Source of the DNA: UBA6522 sp963664945
GTDB taxonomy: Bacteria > Pseudomonadota > Gammaproteobacteria > Steroidobacterales > Rariloculaceae
Assembly: GCA_963664945.1 (NCBI GenBank)
Contig: OY761822.1
Location: 2,542,001 to 2,606,000, forward strand
Direction: 5' to 3'
DNA: 64,000 nucleotides
Shown: in pieces, positions 41,607 to 50,669 of the stretch
Layout of the letters: the number at the start of each line of letters is the position of its first letter
Position numbering within the stretch: the stretch's first letter is position 1
The notes under the pieces: model-generated
What the model saw: only the letters and a program-made list of their open reading frames with translations
Databases searched by the model: none
Told to the model about the DNA's origin: nothing
Position numbers and translations under genes: made by a program

Positions 41607-43349
41607 ATGGCCCAGCCGCTCAAAGCCCTTCATCTCGGGGAGACCTCCCCACCCCGGCGGCCTGCGCCTTCGCCAGGGCCGCGGCCGAACCGATTATGGA
41701 TCGCGGTTCACCTGCCGGTGTTTCCCCTGGAAGCACTGGCCCGCCGGTCTCACCAACCGTCTGCGACGGCCGATACGCGCGCGATGGCGATACCTGCTCG
41801 GGCGGCCGCCGAGAGGCCCGCGGCGGCGGTGCATACTCAGGCGGCCGCCGTGGTCGAACCGCAGAAAGGCCACCTGCGGGTCGTCGTGGCCAACGATGCG
41901 GCTCTTGACCGGGGAGTATCGCCGGGCCTGAAGCTGAGCGCTGCCCAGGCGCGAAGTCCCGGTCTGGCCGTCCTGAACCGTTCCGCGGAGGTTGAGCATC
42001 GGGAACTTGCCTCCCTGGCGTGCTGGGCGCGGCGAATCACGCCGCTGGTGAGCTTGGAGCCGCCCCGGGCCCTGGTTCTGGAAGTGGGCGGCAGTCTCAA
42101 ATTGTGGGGAGGACTCGATTCGATCAGGGAGGCGCTCGACAGGGAACTGGGCCGGCGGCGGCTGACGACTCATCTCTGCGCGGCGCCCACGGCGTTGGCC
42201 GCCCTTTGGCTCGCTCGTGACGGCCGTGAGGATGCGCTGTCGGCAAAACAGTTGGCGGGCCGTCTGGGCGCATTGCCGCTGCGTGTCACGGGGTGGCCGC
42301 AAGCCGTTCGGCGGCTGTTGAAGAAGATGGGCGCGGGAACGGTGGGCGATTGTCTGCGTCTGCCCCGTGACGGCCTGATTCGACGAGTGGGGCAGCGTTA
42401 CCTGGACGATCTCGACCAAGCCCTGGGGCATCGGCAGGATATCAGGGCGGCATTTTCTCCGGACCGGCGTTTCAGTTCCGTTGTGGAATTTCAGGAAGAG
42501 GTGGCAGAGCCGCGAGTCATCGCCGAGGCCGGGAAAAAACTCATTCTCCGGCTCGCCGAAATGCTCCACAGGCATCAGGCGCAGATCGCAGGCTGCCGAT
42601 ACGGGTTTCATCATTTGCATCGGCCTGCGACGGCGGTGCGCATCAACCAGGTCGTTCCGACCCATGAATCGCGGAAAATAACCGATCTTTTCCTGAGTCG
42701 GCTGGAAACCCTTTCGTTGCCCGCCCCGGTCACCGCGTTGAGCCTCACGACGGGGAAAATCACCCCCATGACGGGATTGAATGCGACGTTGTTTCCGGCT
42801 TGTCCGGAGATTGCGCCGCAGACCGCCCTGGGCGAGTTGATCGCACGCTTGCGGACGCGCTTCGGCGCGGAGGATATCCATGGCCTCGGGCTGGCCGAGG
42901 ATCATCGGCCGGAAGCGGCCTGGAGCCAGGTGCGGGATCACCAGGCGGAGACGGCCCAAGGCCAGGCGAAGGATCACCAGGCAGATGCGGCCCAAGGCCA
43001 GGCGAAGGATCACCAGGCAGATGCGGCCCGGGGCCAGGCGAAAAATCCGGCAGTCCGTGGCAAAAGCCCCGTGTCGCACCGAGACCGGGGAGGCGTCCGG
43101 CATCCCCGGCATCCCCGGCGGCCCCTGTGGCTTCTGCCCGCGCCGGTCAGCATCGCGGCCGGCGGCGGCGGGCGGCGGCACTTGCGTCTGGAATCCGGCC
43201 CGGAGCGGGTTGAGGCAGGCTGGTGGGAAGACAGGGATGCCCGTCGGGATTACTATGTCGCCCGCACCGGCATGGGCAAGAGATTGTGGGTCTATCGGGA
43301 CCGCCGCTCCGGTCGCGACGGCTGGTATCTGCATGGCATCTTCGGTTGA
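41607..43349 (+). CDS. imuB: ImuB, Y-family polymerase-like mutasome subunit
   Basis: A 580-residue DinB/UmuC-fold protein (LWIAVHLPVFPLEALAR at the start; LVLEVGGSLKLWGGLDSI; RRLLKKMGAGTVGDCLRLPRDGL as the helix-hairpin region). Typical ImuB proteins lack polymerase catalytic acids and act as a scaffold binding the beta clamp and DnaE2. Here two insertions of Ala/Gln-rich repeats lie in the C-terminal third, including three 12-residue units (residues about 443-478). It overlaps dnaE2 by 17 bp. It ends with a family-like C-terminus (RDGWYLHGIFG). Confidence 0.88.
   Translation: MAQPLKALHLGETSPPRRPAPSPGPRPNRLWIAVHLPVFPLEALARRSHQPSATADTRAMAIPARAAAERPAAAVHTQAAAVVEPQKGHLRVVVANDAALDRGVSPGLKLSAAQARSPGLAVLNRSAEVEHRELASLACWARRITPLVSLEPPRALVLEVGGSLKLWGGLDSIREALDRELGRRRLTTHLCAAPTALAALWLARDGREDALSAKQLAGRLGALPLRVTGWPQAVRRLLKKMGAGTVGDCLRLPRDGLIRRVGQRYLDDLDQALGHRQDIRAAFSPDRRFSSVVEFQEEVAEPRVIAEAGKKLILRLAEMLHRHQAQIAGCRYGFHHLHRPATAVRINQVVPTHESRKITDLFLSRLETLSLPAPVTALSLTTGKITPMTGLNATLFPACPEIAPQTALGELIARLRTRFGAEDIHGLGLAEDHRPEAAWSQVRDHQAETAQGQAKDHQADAAQGQAKDHQADAARGQAKNPAVRGKSPVSHRDRGGVRHPRHPRRPLWLLPAPVSIAAGGGGRRHLRLESGPERVEAGWWEDRDARRDYYVARTGMGKRLWVYRDRRSGRDGWYLHGIFG
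42933..43040 (+). repeat. Three tandem 36-bp repeats inside imuB
   Basis: Units begin at 42933, 42969 and 43005. Each encodes a 12-residue unit of the type (K/R)DHQA(D/E)(A/T)A(Q/R)GQA. The frame is kept, so the array changes only the length of an Ala/Gln/Asp-rich linker before the C-terminal segment. The second and third units are almost identical, pointing to recent slippage. Confidence 0.9.
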
Positions 43350-46300
43350 GCCCGGCCACGTATCGCGGAGAGATGCAGGCAGTCCGCCCCACCCGACCGA
43401 AACGACTGGCAACCCCACCTCGGCGCATCACGTATCGCGGAGAGATACAGGCAGTCCGCCCCACGTCTCTCACCCATCCGCCACGACGGCCACCGACCCG
43501 CCGCCCGGCCGGTCTCGGCGCGGCGCCGGACTTCCGCCGCGGGCTGCCGGCCACGGGCTGCCAGGTTATGCGGAGCTGCACTGCCTGAGCAATTTCACCT
43601 TTCTCCGCGGGGCGTCACATCCCCGGGAGCAGGTGGAGCGGGCCGCCGAACTGGGTTATGCGGCCCTGGCGTTGACCGACGAGTGCTCTTTGGCCGGCGT
43701 GGTACGGGCTCATACGGCGGCGAAGGAACTGTCCTTCAAACTCATCATCGGCAGCGAGTTCCGTCTGCAAGACGGCATGAAGATCGTCGTGCTGGCGCCG
43801 AATCGCTCCGCCTACGGGGCGCTCTCGGCGCTCATCAGCCGCGCGCGGCGGGCGGCCGAAAAGGGTGCCTATCGCCTGACCCGGGACGATTTCGAACGTT
43901 ATCTGACGCCTTCCGAATGCCTGGTCCTGTGGTTGCCGGAGGGGTTGCCGGAGGAGGCGCCGGGGGCGGCGGCAGTCCTGCGGGAAGGCGTCTGGCTCAA
44001 GGAACGCTTCTCCCGCCGCCTGTGGTTGGCCGCGGAACTGCTGATGACGGGGCAAGACCGGACATTATTGACCCGGTGGCAGCACGTTGCGGTGAAGCTG
44101 GGCCTGCCGATGCTCGCCAGCGGCAACGTCCACATGCACTGCCGCGAGCGCCGGAGGTTGCAGGATACGCTCACCGCCATTCGCTGCGGGCAACCGCTGC
44201 AGAAGATGGGCTTCGGGCTGTATTCCAACGGCGAGCGCTTCCTGAGGCCCATCGCGGAACTCGCCAGGATCTATCCCCGGCGCCTGTTGAAGGAGACGCT
44301 CGCGGTCGCCGAGCGCATCGATTTTTCCCTGGACGAACTGCGTTACGAGTACCCCCGCGAACTGGTTCCGGAGGGGGCCACACCCGCCGGCCATCTGCGC
44401 GACCTCACCGAGGAGGGCATGCGCTGGCGCTGGCCGGAAGGCGCGCCGGCCAGGGTTCGACGGCTCGTCGAAGACGAACTGAAGCTCATCGGCGAGCTTC
44501 GCTACGAGGCGTATTTCCTCACCGTTCACGACATCGTCCGGTTCGCCCGCGGCCGGGGCATCCTCTGCCAGGGACGTGGCTCGGCGGCCAATTCGGCCGT
44601 CTGTTTCTGCCTGGGCATCACCGAAGTGGATCCCGCGCGCATGGAAATGCTCATGGAGCGGTTCATTTCCAAGGAGAGGAACGAGCCGCCCGACATCGAC
44701 GTGGATTTCGAGCACCAGCGCCGCGAGGAGGTCATTCAATATATCTACGGGAAATATTCCCGCGAGCGCGCCGCGCTGGCCGCCACGGTCATCAGTTATC
44801 GCACCCGCAGCGCGGTGCGGGACGTGGGCAAGGCCCTGGGGATGGAAGAGGCGCAGGTCGGCGTTCTGGCCAAGTCGGTGCAGTGGTGGGACGGGAAGGA
44901 AATTGCAGCGCAGCAGATCGGCGAGGCGGGATTCGACCCGCGGTCGCCCGTCATCCGGCGGCTTGCGGGCCTGGTGAAGGACCTGGCGGGATTCCCCCGC
45001 CACCTTTCCCAGCACGTGGGGGGCTTCGTCATTTCACGGGGGCCGTTGAGCCAACTGGTGCCCATCGAGAATGCGGCCATGGAGGACCGCACCGTCATCC
45101 AGTGGGACAAGGACGACCTGGAGGACCTGGGGTTGCTGAAGGTGGACGTGCTTGGCCTTGGGATGTTGAGCGCGATTCGCCGCAGTTTCGAGTTGATCCG
45201 CGATTTTTACGGCCGCCAGTTCTCCATGGCCAGCCTTCCGGCGGAGGATCCGGCGGTCTACGACATGATCTGCGAAGCCGACACGGTGGGGGTGTTCCAG
45301 ATCGAATCCCGGGCGCAGATGGCGATGCTGCCGCGCCTGAAGCCCCGGTGCTATTACGACCTGGTCATCGAGGTGGCGATCGTCAGGCCGGGGCCCATCC
45401 AGGGCGACATGGTTCATCCCTATCTGAGGCGGCGCAACGGCGAGGATCCCGTTTCCTATCCCGGTCCCGAGATCGAACAGGTTCTGGAGCGAACGCTCGG
45501 GGTCCCCATTTTCCAGGAACAGGCCATGCGGATCGCCATGGTGGCGGCGGGTTTCACGGCGGGCGAGGCGGACCGGCTGCGCCGGGCCATGGCGGCCTGG
45601 AAGCGGCGGGGCGGGTTGGAAGCCTTCGAAAGCCGCCTGAAGGCGGGCATGGCCGAGCGCGGTTATCTGCCGGAATTCGCCGAGCGGATCTTCAATCAGA
45701 TCAAGGGCTTCGGGGACTACGGGTTTCCGGAGTCACACGCCGCGAGCTTCGCGCTGCTGGTCTATGTTTCGGCCTGGCTCAAGTGCCACGAGCCGGCGGT
45801 ATTTTTCTGTGCGCTGCTCAACAGCCAGCCCATGGGCTTCTACGCCCCGGCCCAATTGGTGCGCTGTGCCAGGGAGCATGGGGTGGAAGTCCGTCCGGTG
45901 GACGTCAATCGCAGCGACCGGGAGTCGACGCTGGAGCGCGATGCCGCCGGCCGGCCGGTGCTGCGGTTGGGGTTGAACCGGGTCAAGGGCCTGGCGGAGG
46001 GCGCCGCCGGGCGACTGGTGAACGCCCGGCGCGGGAATGTTCGGCGCGGCGACGGCCGGCCCGGGAATGCCCGGCTCGGCAACGCCTTCGGGTCCGTGCC
46101 GGAACTGGCGGAACGGGCGCGGCTCGGCAACCATGAGCTGGACGTGCTGGCCGGCGCCGGGGCGCTGGAATCGCTGGCCGGGAACCGTCACCGCGCCCAT
46201 TGGGATGCCGCCGGCGTGGAGAAGCCGACGCCGCTGCTCGGCCAGCCCCGAATCGCCGAGGGCATCCCCATGCTGAAGGCGCCGACGGAAGGCCAGGAGG

Positions 46301-46704
46301 TCCTGGCCGATTACCGGCATCTGGGCCTCAGCCTCCGCCGTCATCCCCTGGCTCTGCTCCGGGGCCGGCTGACATCGGCGGGATTGCAGACCGCCGGTGA
46401 CGTGCTGCAGCGTCCCAACGGCGCCGCCGTCGATGCCGCCGGCCTGGTGATCACGCGCCAACGGCCCTCCAGCGCCTCGGGCGTCATCTTCGTGACCATC
46501 GAGGACGAGACGGGCTATCTGAACCTGGTGGTCTGGGAGCGGGTCGCCGAGCGCCAGCGGCCGGTTCTGTTGGGCGCCACGTTGCTGGGTGTTCATGGCG
46601 AGGTGCAAAGGGAGGGCGCGGTGGTGCACATCGTCGCCAGGCGGCTCAGCGACCACAGCGGGCTCCTTGGGGAGTTGCCGACGCAGTCGCGGGATTTTCG
46701 CTAG
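43333..46704 (+). CDS. dnaE2: Error-prone DNA polymerase DnaE2 (ImuC)
   Basis: About 1123 residues from ATG 43333, overlapping imuB by 17 bp. The first ~75 residues are a low-complexity extension; the conserved PHP start YAELHCLSNFTFLRGASHP follows. Polymerase landmarks include GRGSAANSAVCFCLGITEVDP, the catalytic PDIDVDFEHQRREEVIQYIY, and GDYGFPESHAASFALLVY. A C-terminal OB-fold reads GVIFVTIEDETGYLNLVVWERV. DnaE2 is the SOS-induced mutagenic alpha subunit. An extra Arg/Gly/Asn-rich insert lies at residues about 897-918. A start inside the extension cannot be excluded. Confidence 0.92.
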   Translation: MASSVEPGHVSRRDAGSPPHPTETTGNPTSAHHVSRRDTGSPPHVSHPSATTATDPPPGRSRRGAGLPPRAAGHGLPGYAELHCLSNFTFLRGASHPREQVERAAELGYAALALTDECSLAGVVRAHTAAKELSFKLIIGSEFRLQDGMKIVVLAPNRSAYGALSALISRARRAAEKGAYRLTRDDFERYLTPSECLVLWLPEGLPEEAPGAAAVLREGVWLKERFSRRLWLAAELLMTGQDRTLLTRWQHVAVKLGLPMLASGNVHMHCRERRRLQDTLTAIRCGQPLQKMGFGLYSNGERFLRPIAELARIYPRRLLKETLAVAERIDFSLDELRYEYPRELVPEGATPAGHLRDLTEEGMRWRWPEGAPARVRRLVEDELKLIGELRYEAYFLTVHDIVRFARGRGILCQGRGSAANSAVCFCLGITEVDPARMEMLMERFISKERNEPPDIDVDFEHQRREEVIQYIYGKYSRERAALAATVISYRTRSAVRDVGKALGMEEAQVGVLAKSVQWWDGKEIAAQQIGEAGFDPRSPVIRRLAGLVKDLAGFPRHLSQHVGGFVISRGPLSQLVPIENAAMEDRTVIQWDKDDLEDLGLLKVDVLGLGMLSAIRRSFELIRDFYGRQFSMASLPAEDPAVYDMICEADTVGVFQIESRAQMAMLPRLKPRCYYDLVIEVAIVRPGPIQGDMVHPYLRRRNGEDPVSYPGPEIEQVLERTLGVPIFQEQAMRIAMVAAGFTAGEADRLRRAMAAWKRRGGLEAFESRLKAGMAERGYLPEFAERIFNQIKGFGDYGFPESHAASFALLVYVSAWLKCHEPAVFFCALLNSQPMGFYAPAQLVRCAREHGVEVRPVDVNRSDRESTLERDAAGRPVLRLGLNRVKGLAEGAAGRLVNARRGNVRRGDGRPGNARLGNAFGSVPELAERARLGNHELDVLAGAGALESLAGNRHRAHWDAAGVEKPTPLLGQPRIAEGIPMLKAPTEGQEVLADYRHLGLSLRRHPLALLRGRLTSAGLQTAGDVLQRPNGAAVDAAGLVITRQRPSSASGVIFVTIEDETGYLNLVVWERVAERQRPVLLGATLLGVHGEVQREGAVVHIVARRLSDHSGLLGELPTQSRDFR
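43357..43464 (+). repeat. 36-bp direct repeat pair in the dnaE2 N-terminal extension
   Basis: 43357-43392 and 43429-43464 match at 35 of 36 bases, 72 bp apart (both begin CACGTATCGCGGAGAGAT). They encode HVSRRD(A/T)GSPPH twice. Together with the imuB array they show repeat growth at the imuB/dnaE2 junction. Confidence 0.85.
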
Positions 46705-46779
46705 CCGGATATCCCGCTGTCGGGAGCACGCTGTCCGACAACACAAGTCAGTTGTCGTCCTGCGGGTCGTGCGGACGGC

Positions 46780-47544
46780 TTACTCCGGCTTCACGAACAG
46801 CAGAGCGAAGCGGTCCGTGTTACCCGTGACCGAAGCTCGACCTACCTCGTACCGCAGTTCGTCATCCGGTCGCCGCAACAGCGTGCTGTAGTCGACGAGG
46901 ACGAAACCGGCTTCCTGAACTTCCTTGATGGCGAGCACGGGATCCATACGCCGGCGATTTTCGGTGTTGTCGGGCTCCATATGGCGGCGCGTGTGGTCGA
47001 CGATGCCATACAGTCCGCCCGGCTTGAGCGCGTCGAACGACGACTTGTTGATGGCCATGCGAGCGTCGAGGTCGAAATTGTGATAGTTGCGAAACGTCAG
47101 CACCATGTCGACGGGCTCGACGTCCCAGCGCCCTGATGCGATCCATGGAGTGCCGTCCGGTGGGGCCACCGCACCCCAGCCGAGTTCGTCGACTTCTTCC
47201 ATGCCGGGCAGGTCCGCCACACCGTCGAAGGCATCGCTGTAGAAGGTCGGCGCGGGATGGGTCACGTAGAGTTTCCCCGCTTCCCCGAGAACGGGTCCGA
47301 GGATTTTCGTGTACCAACCGCCGGCCGGAAGAATTTCAATCACTGTCATGTCGGGTTCGAGCCCGAAGAAATCGAGTACCTCCGCGGGTTGGCGGTTGCG
47401 ATCGCGGGCCCGTTCTTCCGCGGTGCGAATCTCGCTCTGCATGGCCTCGAACATGGCCCGTTGCAGATCGTTGGGCGCATCGTCCGACTGGGCGAACGAA
47501 ATAGCCGCGGCGAATAACATGGCGAGAGGGATCAAGCGTCGCAT
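46780..47544 (-). CDS. Secreted COG4798-type SAM-dependent methyltransferase-like protein
   Basis: A 254-residue protein from ATG 47542-47544, with signal peptide MRRLIPLAMLFAAAISFAQS. The body matches predicted methyltransferases of COG4798 (AEVLDFFGLEPDMTVIEILPAGGWYTKIL is the SAM motif I region; VDMVLTFRNYHNFDL and YGIVDHTRR follow). Export of a methyltransferase-fold protein is odd, but family members often carry signal peptides. Substrate unknown. Encoded on the strand opposite to dnaE2 and separated from it by about 75 bp. Confidence 0.75.
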   Translation of the reverse strand: MRRLIPLAMLFAAAISFAQSDDAPNDLQRAMFEAMQSEIRTAEERARDRNRQPAEVLDFFGLEPDMTVIEILPAGGWYTKILGPVLGEAGKLYVTHPAPTFYSDAFDGVADLPGMEEVDELGWGAVAPPDGTPWIASGRWDVEPVDMVLTFRNYHNFDLDARMAINKSSFDALKPGGLYGIVDHTRRHMEPDNTENRRRMDPVLAIKEVQEAGFVLVDYSTLLRRPDDELRYEVGRASVTGNTDRFALLFVKPE

Positions 47545-47751
47545 CTGGACTCTCCTGTCAGTAAGTTTCAATCTGTTTGCCCGCCGCTCCGCAGCCTGCG
47601 GTGACCTGAGTGACAGTGCGAGGATCGGTCTCATGCCGGTTTACCCATGGTTCGATCGGACATTGGCGCCAATTCTACATGCAAGTAGTGAACCCGGCGG
47701 CGCCGGCCTGCGGACGCGAGAGAACAAACGACCGCACCGTGCAACCCGGGA

Positions 47752-47940
47752 TTGACCAACGGCAGCAAAGTGCGGGATAGTGGCGCCAGGTCCAGCACCA
47801 TGCGTGCGTTCCCCGATGCGTTCTCGTTCACTGGCGGAATGCGGCGGACAGAACGGCAAATCGGCAACGCCGTCCCACCGGTGCTCGCGTGGCACATTGC
47901 CCGCAGCGTGGAAGACTGGCTTGACACAGGACGAATTTGA
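47752..47940 (+). pseudogene. C-terminal stub of a C5-cytosine DNA methyltransferase
   Basis: The sequence FPDAFSFTGGMRRTERQIGNAVPPVLAWHIARSVEDWL is (across its length) the conserved motif IX/X end of m5C methyltransferases, with RQIGNAVPP as the hallmark. No upstream catalytic PCQ or ENV motifs exist in the window. The Vsr endonuclease gene starts 7 bp after the stub, the usual dcm-vsr order. It is a remnant of a deleted dcm-like gene. Confidence 0.7.
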
Positions 47941-47947
47941 ACGCCTC

Positions 47948-48382
47948 GTGATCGACACCGTCAGCAAGGAGCGCCGCAGCGAAATCATGTCGCGCATCCG
48001 CTCGAAGGGGATGAAGCCGGAGATGATCGTGAGGCGGATGACCCACGCCATGGGCTACCGCTACCGGTTGCATTACAAGACACTGCCGGGAACCCCCGAT
48101 ATGGTGTTTCCGGGTCGGCGCAAGGCGATTTTCGTCCACGGATGCTTTTGGCACCAGCATTCCGACCCTGCCTGCAAGAAGGCGCGCGTGCCGCAATCGA
48201 ACCGCGACTTCTGGGTTGCCAAGTTTGAGCGAAACACCGTCCGTGACGCCGAGAACCAGGCCAGCCTGGTGGAGATGGGATGGAGTGTGCTGGTCATATG
48301 GGAGTGTGAGATCGAACGGGAGGGCGAGGCGCTTGCCGAACGAATCGCGGAATTCCTGTCCGAACCGGCCACCGAGCCGTGA
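47948..48382 (+). CDS. vsr: Very short patch repair endonuclease Vsr
   Basis: A 144-residue protein from GTG 47948. It shows the family core: SEIMSRIRSKGMKPEMIVRRMTH, YRYRLHYKTLPGTPDMVFPGRRKAIFVHGCFWHQH (with the catalytic Asp in PDMVF and the FVHGCFWH zinc/structural motif) and GWSVLVIWECEIE. Vsr nicks at T:G mismatches arising from deamination of 5-methylcytosine. Its partner methyltransferase is only a stub, so this gene is an orphan. It looks intact. Confidence 0.87.
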   Translation: MIDTVSKERRSEIMSRIRSKGMKPEMIVRRMTHAMGYRYRLHYKTLPGTPDMVFPGRRKAIFVHGCFWHQHSDPACKKARVPQSNRDFWVAKFERNTVRDAENQASLVEMGWSVLVIWECEIEREGEALAERIAEFLSEPATEP

Positions 48383-48429
48383 TATCGACCTGGCGGTCGG
48401 AACGCCGATAACGTGATGTTTCGTCGGGC

Positions 48430-48970
48430 ATAGGCCCTGGAGTTCATCCACGATCACAAGCCCGAGTCCATTTTCGTCCATGAGGTCCAGCACGCGCCGA
48501 CGCAGTGTGGCTGTTGACATGTTGGTTGTGTCGTCAACGAAAATGGGTGCGCGTGCGAGTATTTCTGCGGCCATGTCGATCCGCTCCCAATCATTCGGCG
48601 TGAGTCGGCGCTTCAGCACTTCGGACGGATCGAGCTGCCCCATGCCCGCGACCAATCGCAACACGATCTGCTCGCAGGACAGATTGGGACTGAAGATCAA
48701 TGTAGGAAGCACCCGGTTGATCGCTGCCGATAGCGCGATGTTCAAGGTCAGCGTGGTCTTGCCCGTCGACGGTCGGCCTGCAATGACGATCAGTTCGCCG
48801 GCGTTGAGCCCGCCGGTGAACCGGTTCAGGTCGGAGTAGTCGGTAGTCGCAGGCCTGTCGGGTTTCCTGCGTTCGCGCGGCTTGCTCAGGCGCTCAAGGT
48901 AGCGGGGTAACTCGGTGGAGACTGAGACTGGCCTGTCCATTTGCGCGCCTGTGTCGGTTTGCACAAGCAT
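48430..48970 (-). pseudogene. DnaB-like replicative helicase fragment
   Basis: Homology begins without the N-terminal DnaB domain: TDYSDLNRFTGGLNAGELIVIAGRPSTGKTTLTLNIAL contains the Walker A, and LGLVIVDELQGL is the Walker B region. Past that point the frame runs antisense through vsr and loses all similarity (stop at 47828). So the recognisable gene covers about 48430-48970 and its 3' half was replaced by the dcm/vsr segment. This could still be translated as a chimera of ~380 residues. It is most likely a mobile-element or defence-island DnaB copy. Confidence 0.65.
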
Positions 48971-49154
48971 CGCAGCGTCATGCGATAAGGGCGGTCGCGG
49001 TCAGGGGCGCGCGCGGACCGATGCGTCAGACCCGTTCGCGGATTCATTCGATGTAACTTCCCGCTATGCGTCCACATATGTCGCATTGCCGTGACAGTAT
49101 TGGCCCTACGTCACGCTGGACAGGCAATCCTTGTCTTACGCTGAAGAGTCTCCC

Positions 49155-49778
49155 ATGCCTCAAAGGACCACCACGGACACCACGCTGCGCCACCTGGCGA
49201 TGCTTTCGGCCATTCCTGTCGGGCTCCATGGGAAGAGCACGTCGCAGATTTTCGACGGGTTGCGCAACAAGAATCCGGACTTCGACATCACCAGGCGCAC
49301 CATCCAACGCAGTCTGGAGCAGTTGTCCCAGCGGTTTCCAATCACCTCGGAGACTCGCGGACGCACCAACCACTGGTATTGGATCGAGCCACACGCGTTG
49401 ACGCAGATCCCGGCGATGGGCGCTACCACGGCGTTCGTGCTGAGCATCGCGGCCGAGTACCTTCGCCCGCTCATGCCGCCCTCGACATTACCCAAGCTCG
49501 AACTTTACTTCCGCCATGCCCAAAGCATTCTCGATGGCACCGGCCTGGGGCGCTGGACGGACCGGGCGGTCATCATCGCGCAGGGGCCGACGCTGACGGC
49601 GCCGGACATATCGCCCAACGTGCAGGAAGCGGTTTACGAATCGCTGATGACGAATCGGAAGGCTGAGGTGCGGTACCGCCGCAAGCACAAGAAGGAATCG
49701 AAGGCGATCATTTTGAGTCCGCTGGGCATCCTGGTATGTACAGGCATCTTTTACCTGGTCGCTACCTCGGGGTCCTGA
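49155..49778 (+). pseudogene. WYL-domain transcriptional regulator, C-terminally truncated
   Basis: From ATG 49155: an N-terminal winged helix (TLRHLAMLSAIPVGLHGKSTSQIFDGL...FDITRRTIQRSLEQLSQRFPI) and the first half of a WYL domain (NRKAEVRYRRKHKKESKAIILSPLGILVCTGIFYLVAT). The protein then stops after about eight residues more, where WYL proteins normally continue for 80-100 residues. No continuation was found in other frames. WYL regulators often control defence islands. The truncation makes normal ligand sensing unlikely. Confidence 0.6.
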
Positions 49779-49815
49779 AGCCTTCGACCTCAACGCCGGG
49801 GTCGAGATGGAGGGC

Positions 49816-49935
49816 CTATGACTTGGACTTGGGCTTACGGGAGTCCGAATTTTCGGCTCGGTTTGCCATGATGAAGAGCAGCATGCCCACGACGAACACT
49901 AGAAGGCAGCCGATCAACATGGGCAGGAAATCCAT
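49816..49935 (-). CDS. Putative 39-residue single-span membrane protein
   Basis: From ATG 49933-49935, MDFLPMLIGCLLVFVVGMLL is a strong membrane helix followed by a polar basic tail (ANRAENSDSRKPKSKS). No homologue recognised. It sits between truncated genes, so it could also be a random hydrophobic frame. Confidence 0.35.
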   Translation of the reverse strand: MDFLPMLIGCLLVFVVGMLLFIMANRAENSDSRKPKSKS

Positions 49936-50053
49936 TAGTGTGTCTCCGTTATTTGGATGCATCCGGCAACGCCCAGCATTATGCCAAAGCCGAACGGGAT
50001 AAGTCCGTACCAATTGGGCACCGAAAGGGCGATGGAAAATACTCCGCCCACGA

Positions 50054-50425
50054 TCAGACCAACCGAAACATTTCGAAGGAACGATCGAACGTCGTCGGGA
50101 AGGATTTTGATCCGCTCGATATCCCGAGACGTTCTGCGAGCGTTCTGCAGAATTGCGTCTTGCCGGTCCCAGGTGGCCCGTACAGGAGCACGTTGACGCC
50201 GCGCTCGCCAGTGTCCAGTGCGCCTGCGATCAGGCGTTCGATGTGATCGCGGCCGACGGCCACGTGGTCAAAGTCCGACCACTCGAGTTCCGCCGCAGGC
50301 GCCTTGTCGAACAGCAGTTGCTGGACATCCGTGCCGGTGCTCGCAGGCGCGTGCGCCAAACGGGAAAGCCGGTGCAGCAGACTGAAGTCTCCGTCGTCTT
50401 CAACCGATACGAGACCTGATCGCAC
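50054..50425 (-). pseudogene. AAA+ ATPase fragment
   Basis: The frame contains GERGVNVLLYGPPGTGKTQFCRTLAERLG, an intact AAA+ Walker A, preceded by DFDHVAVGRDHIERLIAGAL as in the domain entry of COG0464-like ATPases. It ends about 25 residues after the Walker A, before Walker B, so it is C-terminally truncated. The frame may extend upstream beyond 50425 (LPILAQDSPLVRSGLVSVEDDGDF appears in the same frame when followed back). It is a remnant of a larger ATPase. Confidence 0.65.
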
Positions 50426-50669
50426 CAGCGGCGAGTCCTGGGCCAGGATCGGCAGCCTGCAGCACCCATTTGACCAGTTCCCTGCCTTCCGTCGACCGAT
50501 GGCGCATTCGCGCGGCCAGATTCACAAGGCACTTCAGGCAAGGGTGCCGCATAAAGGCCGTGAGCATCGCGTTTCTCCAGTCCGGTTTCCCTTCTTTCTG
50601 GAGAGGTGCTAGCGGCTGAGTGCGTCAGATACGGTCGCAATACTTCCGGTCGTGACCCCGCAGACGGCT

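Noticed and set aside
42933..43040. Repeats as a CRISPR array
   Set aside because: Units are directly adjacent without spacers and stay in the imuB reading frame.
43683..46136. Long alternative plus-strand frame inside dnaE2
   Set aside because: Composition is that of a shifted frame (Gly/Arg/His-rich) and it lies wholly inside a conserved polymerase gene.
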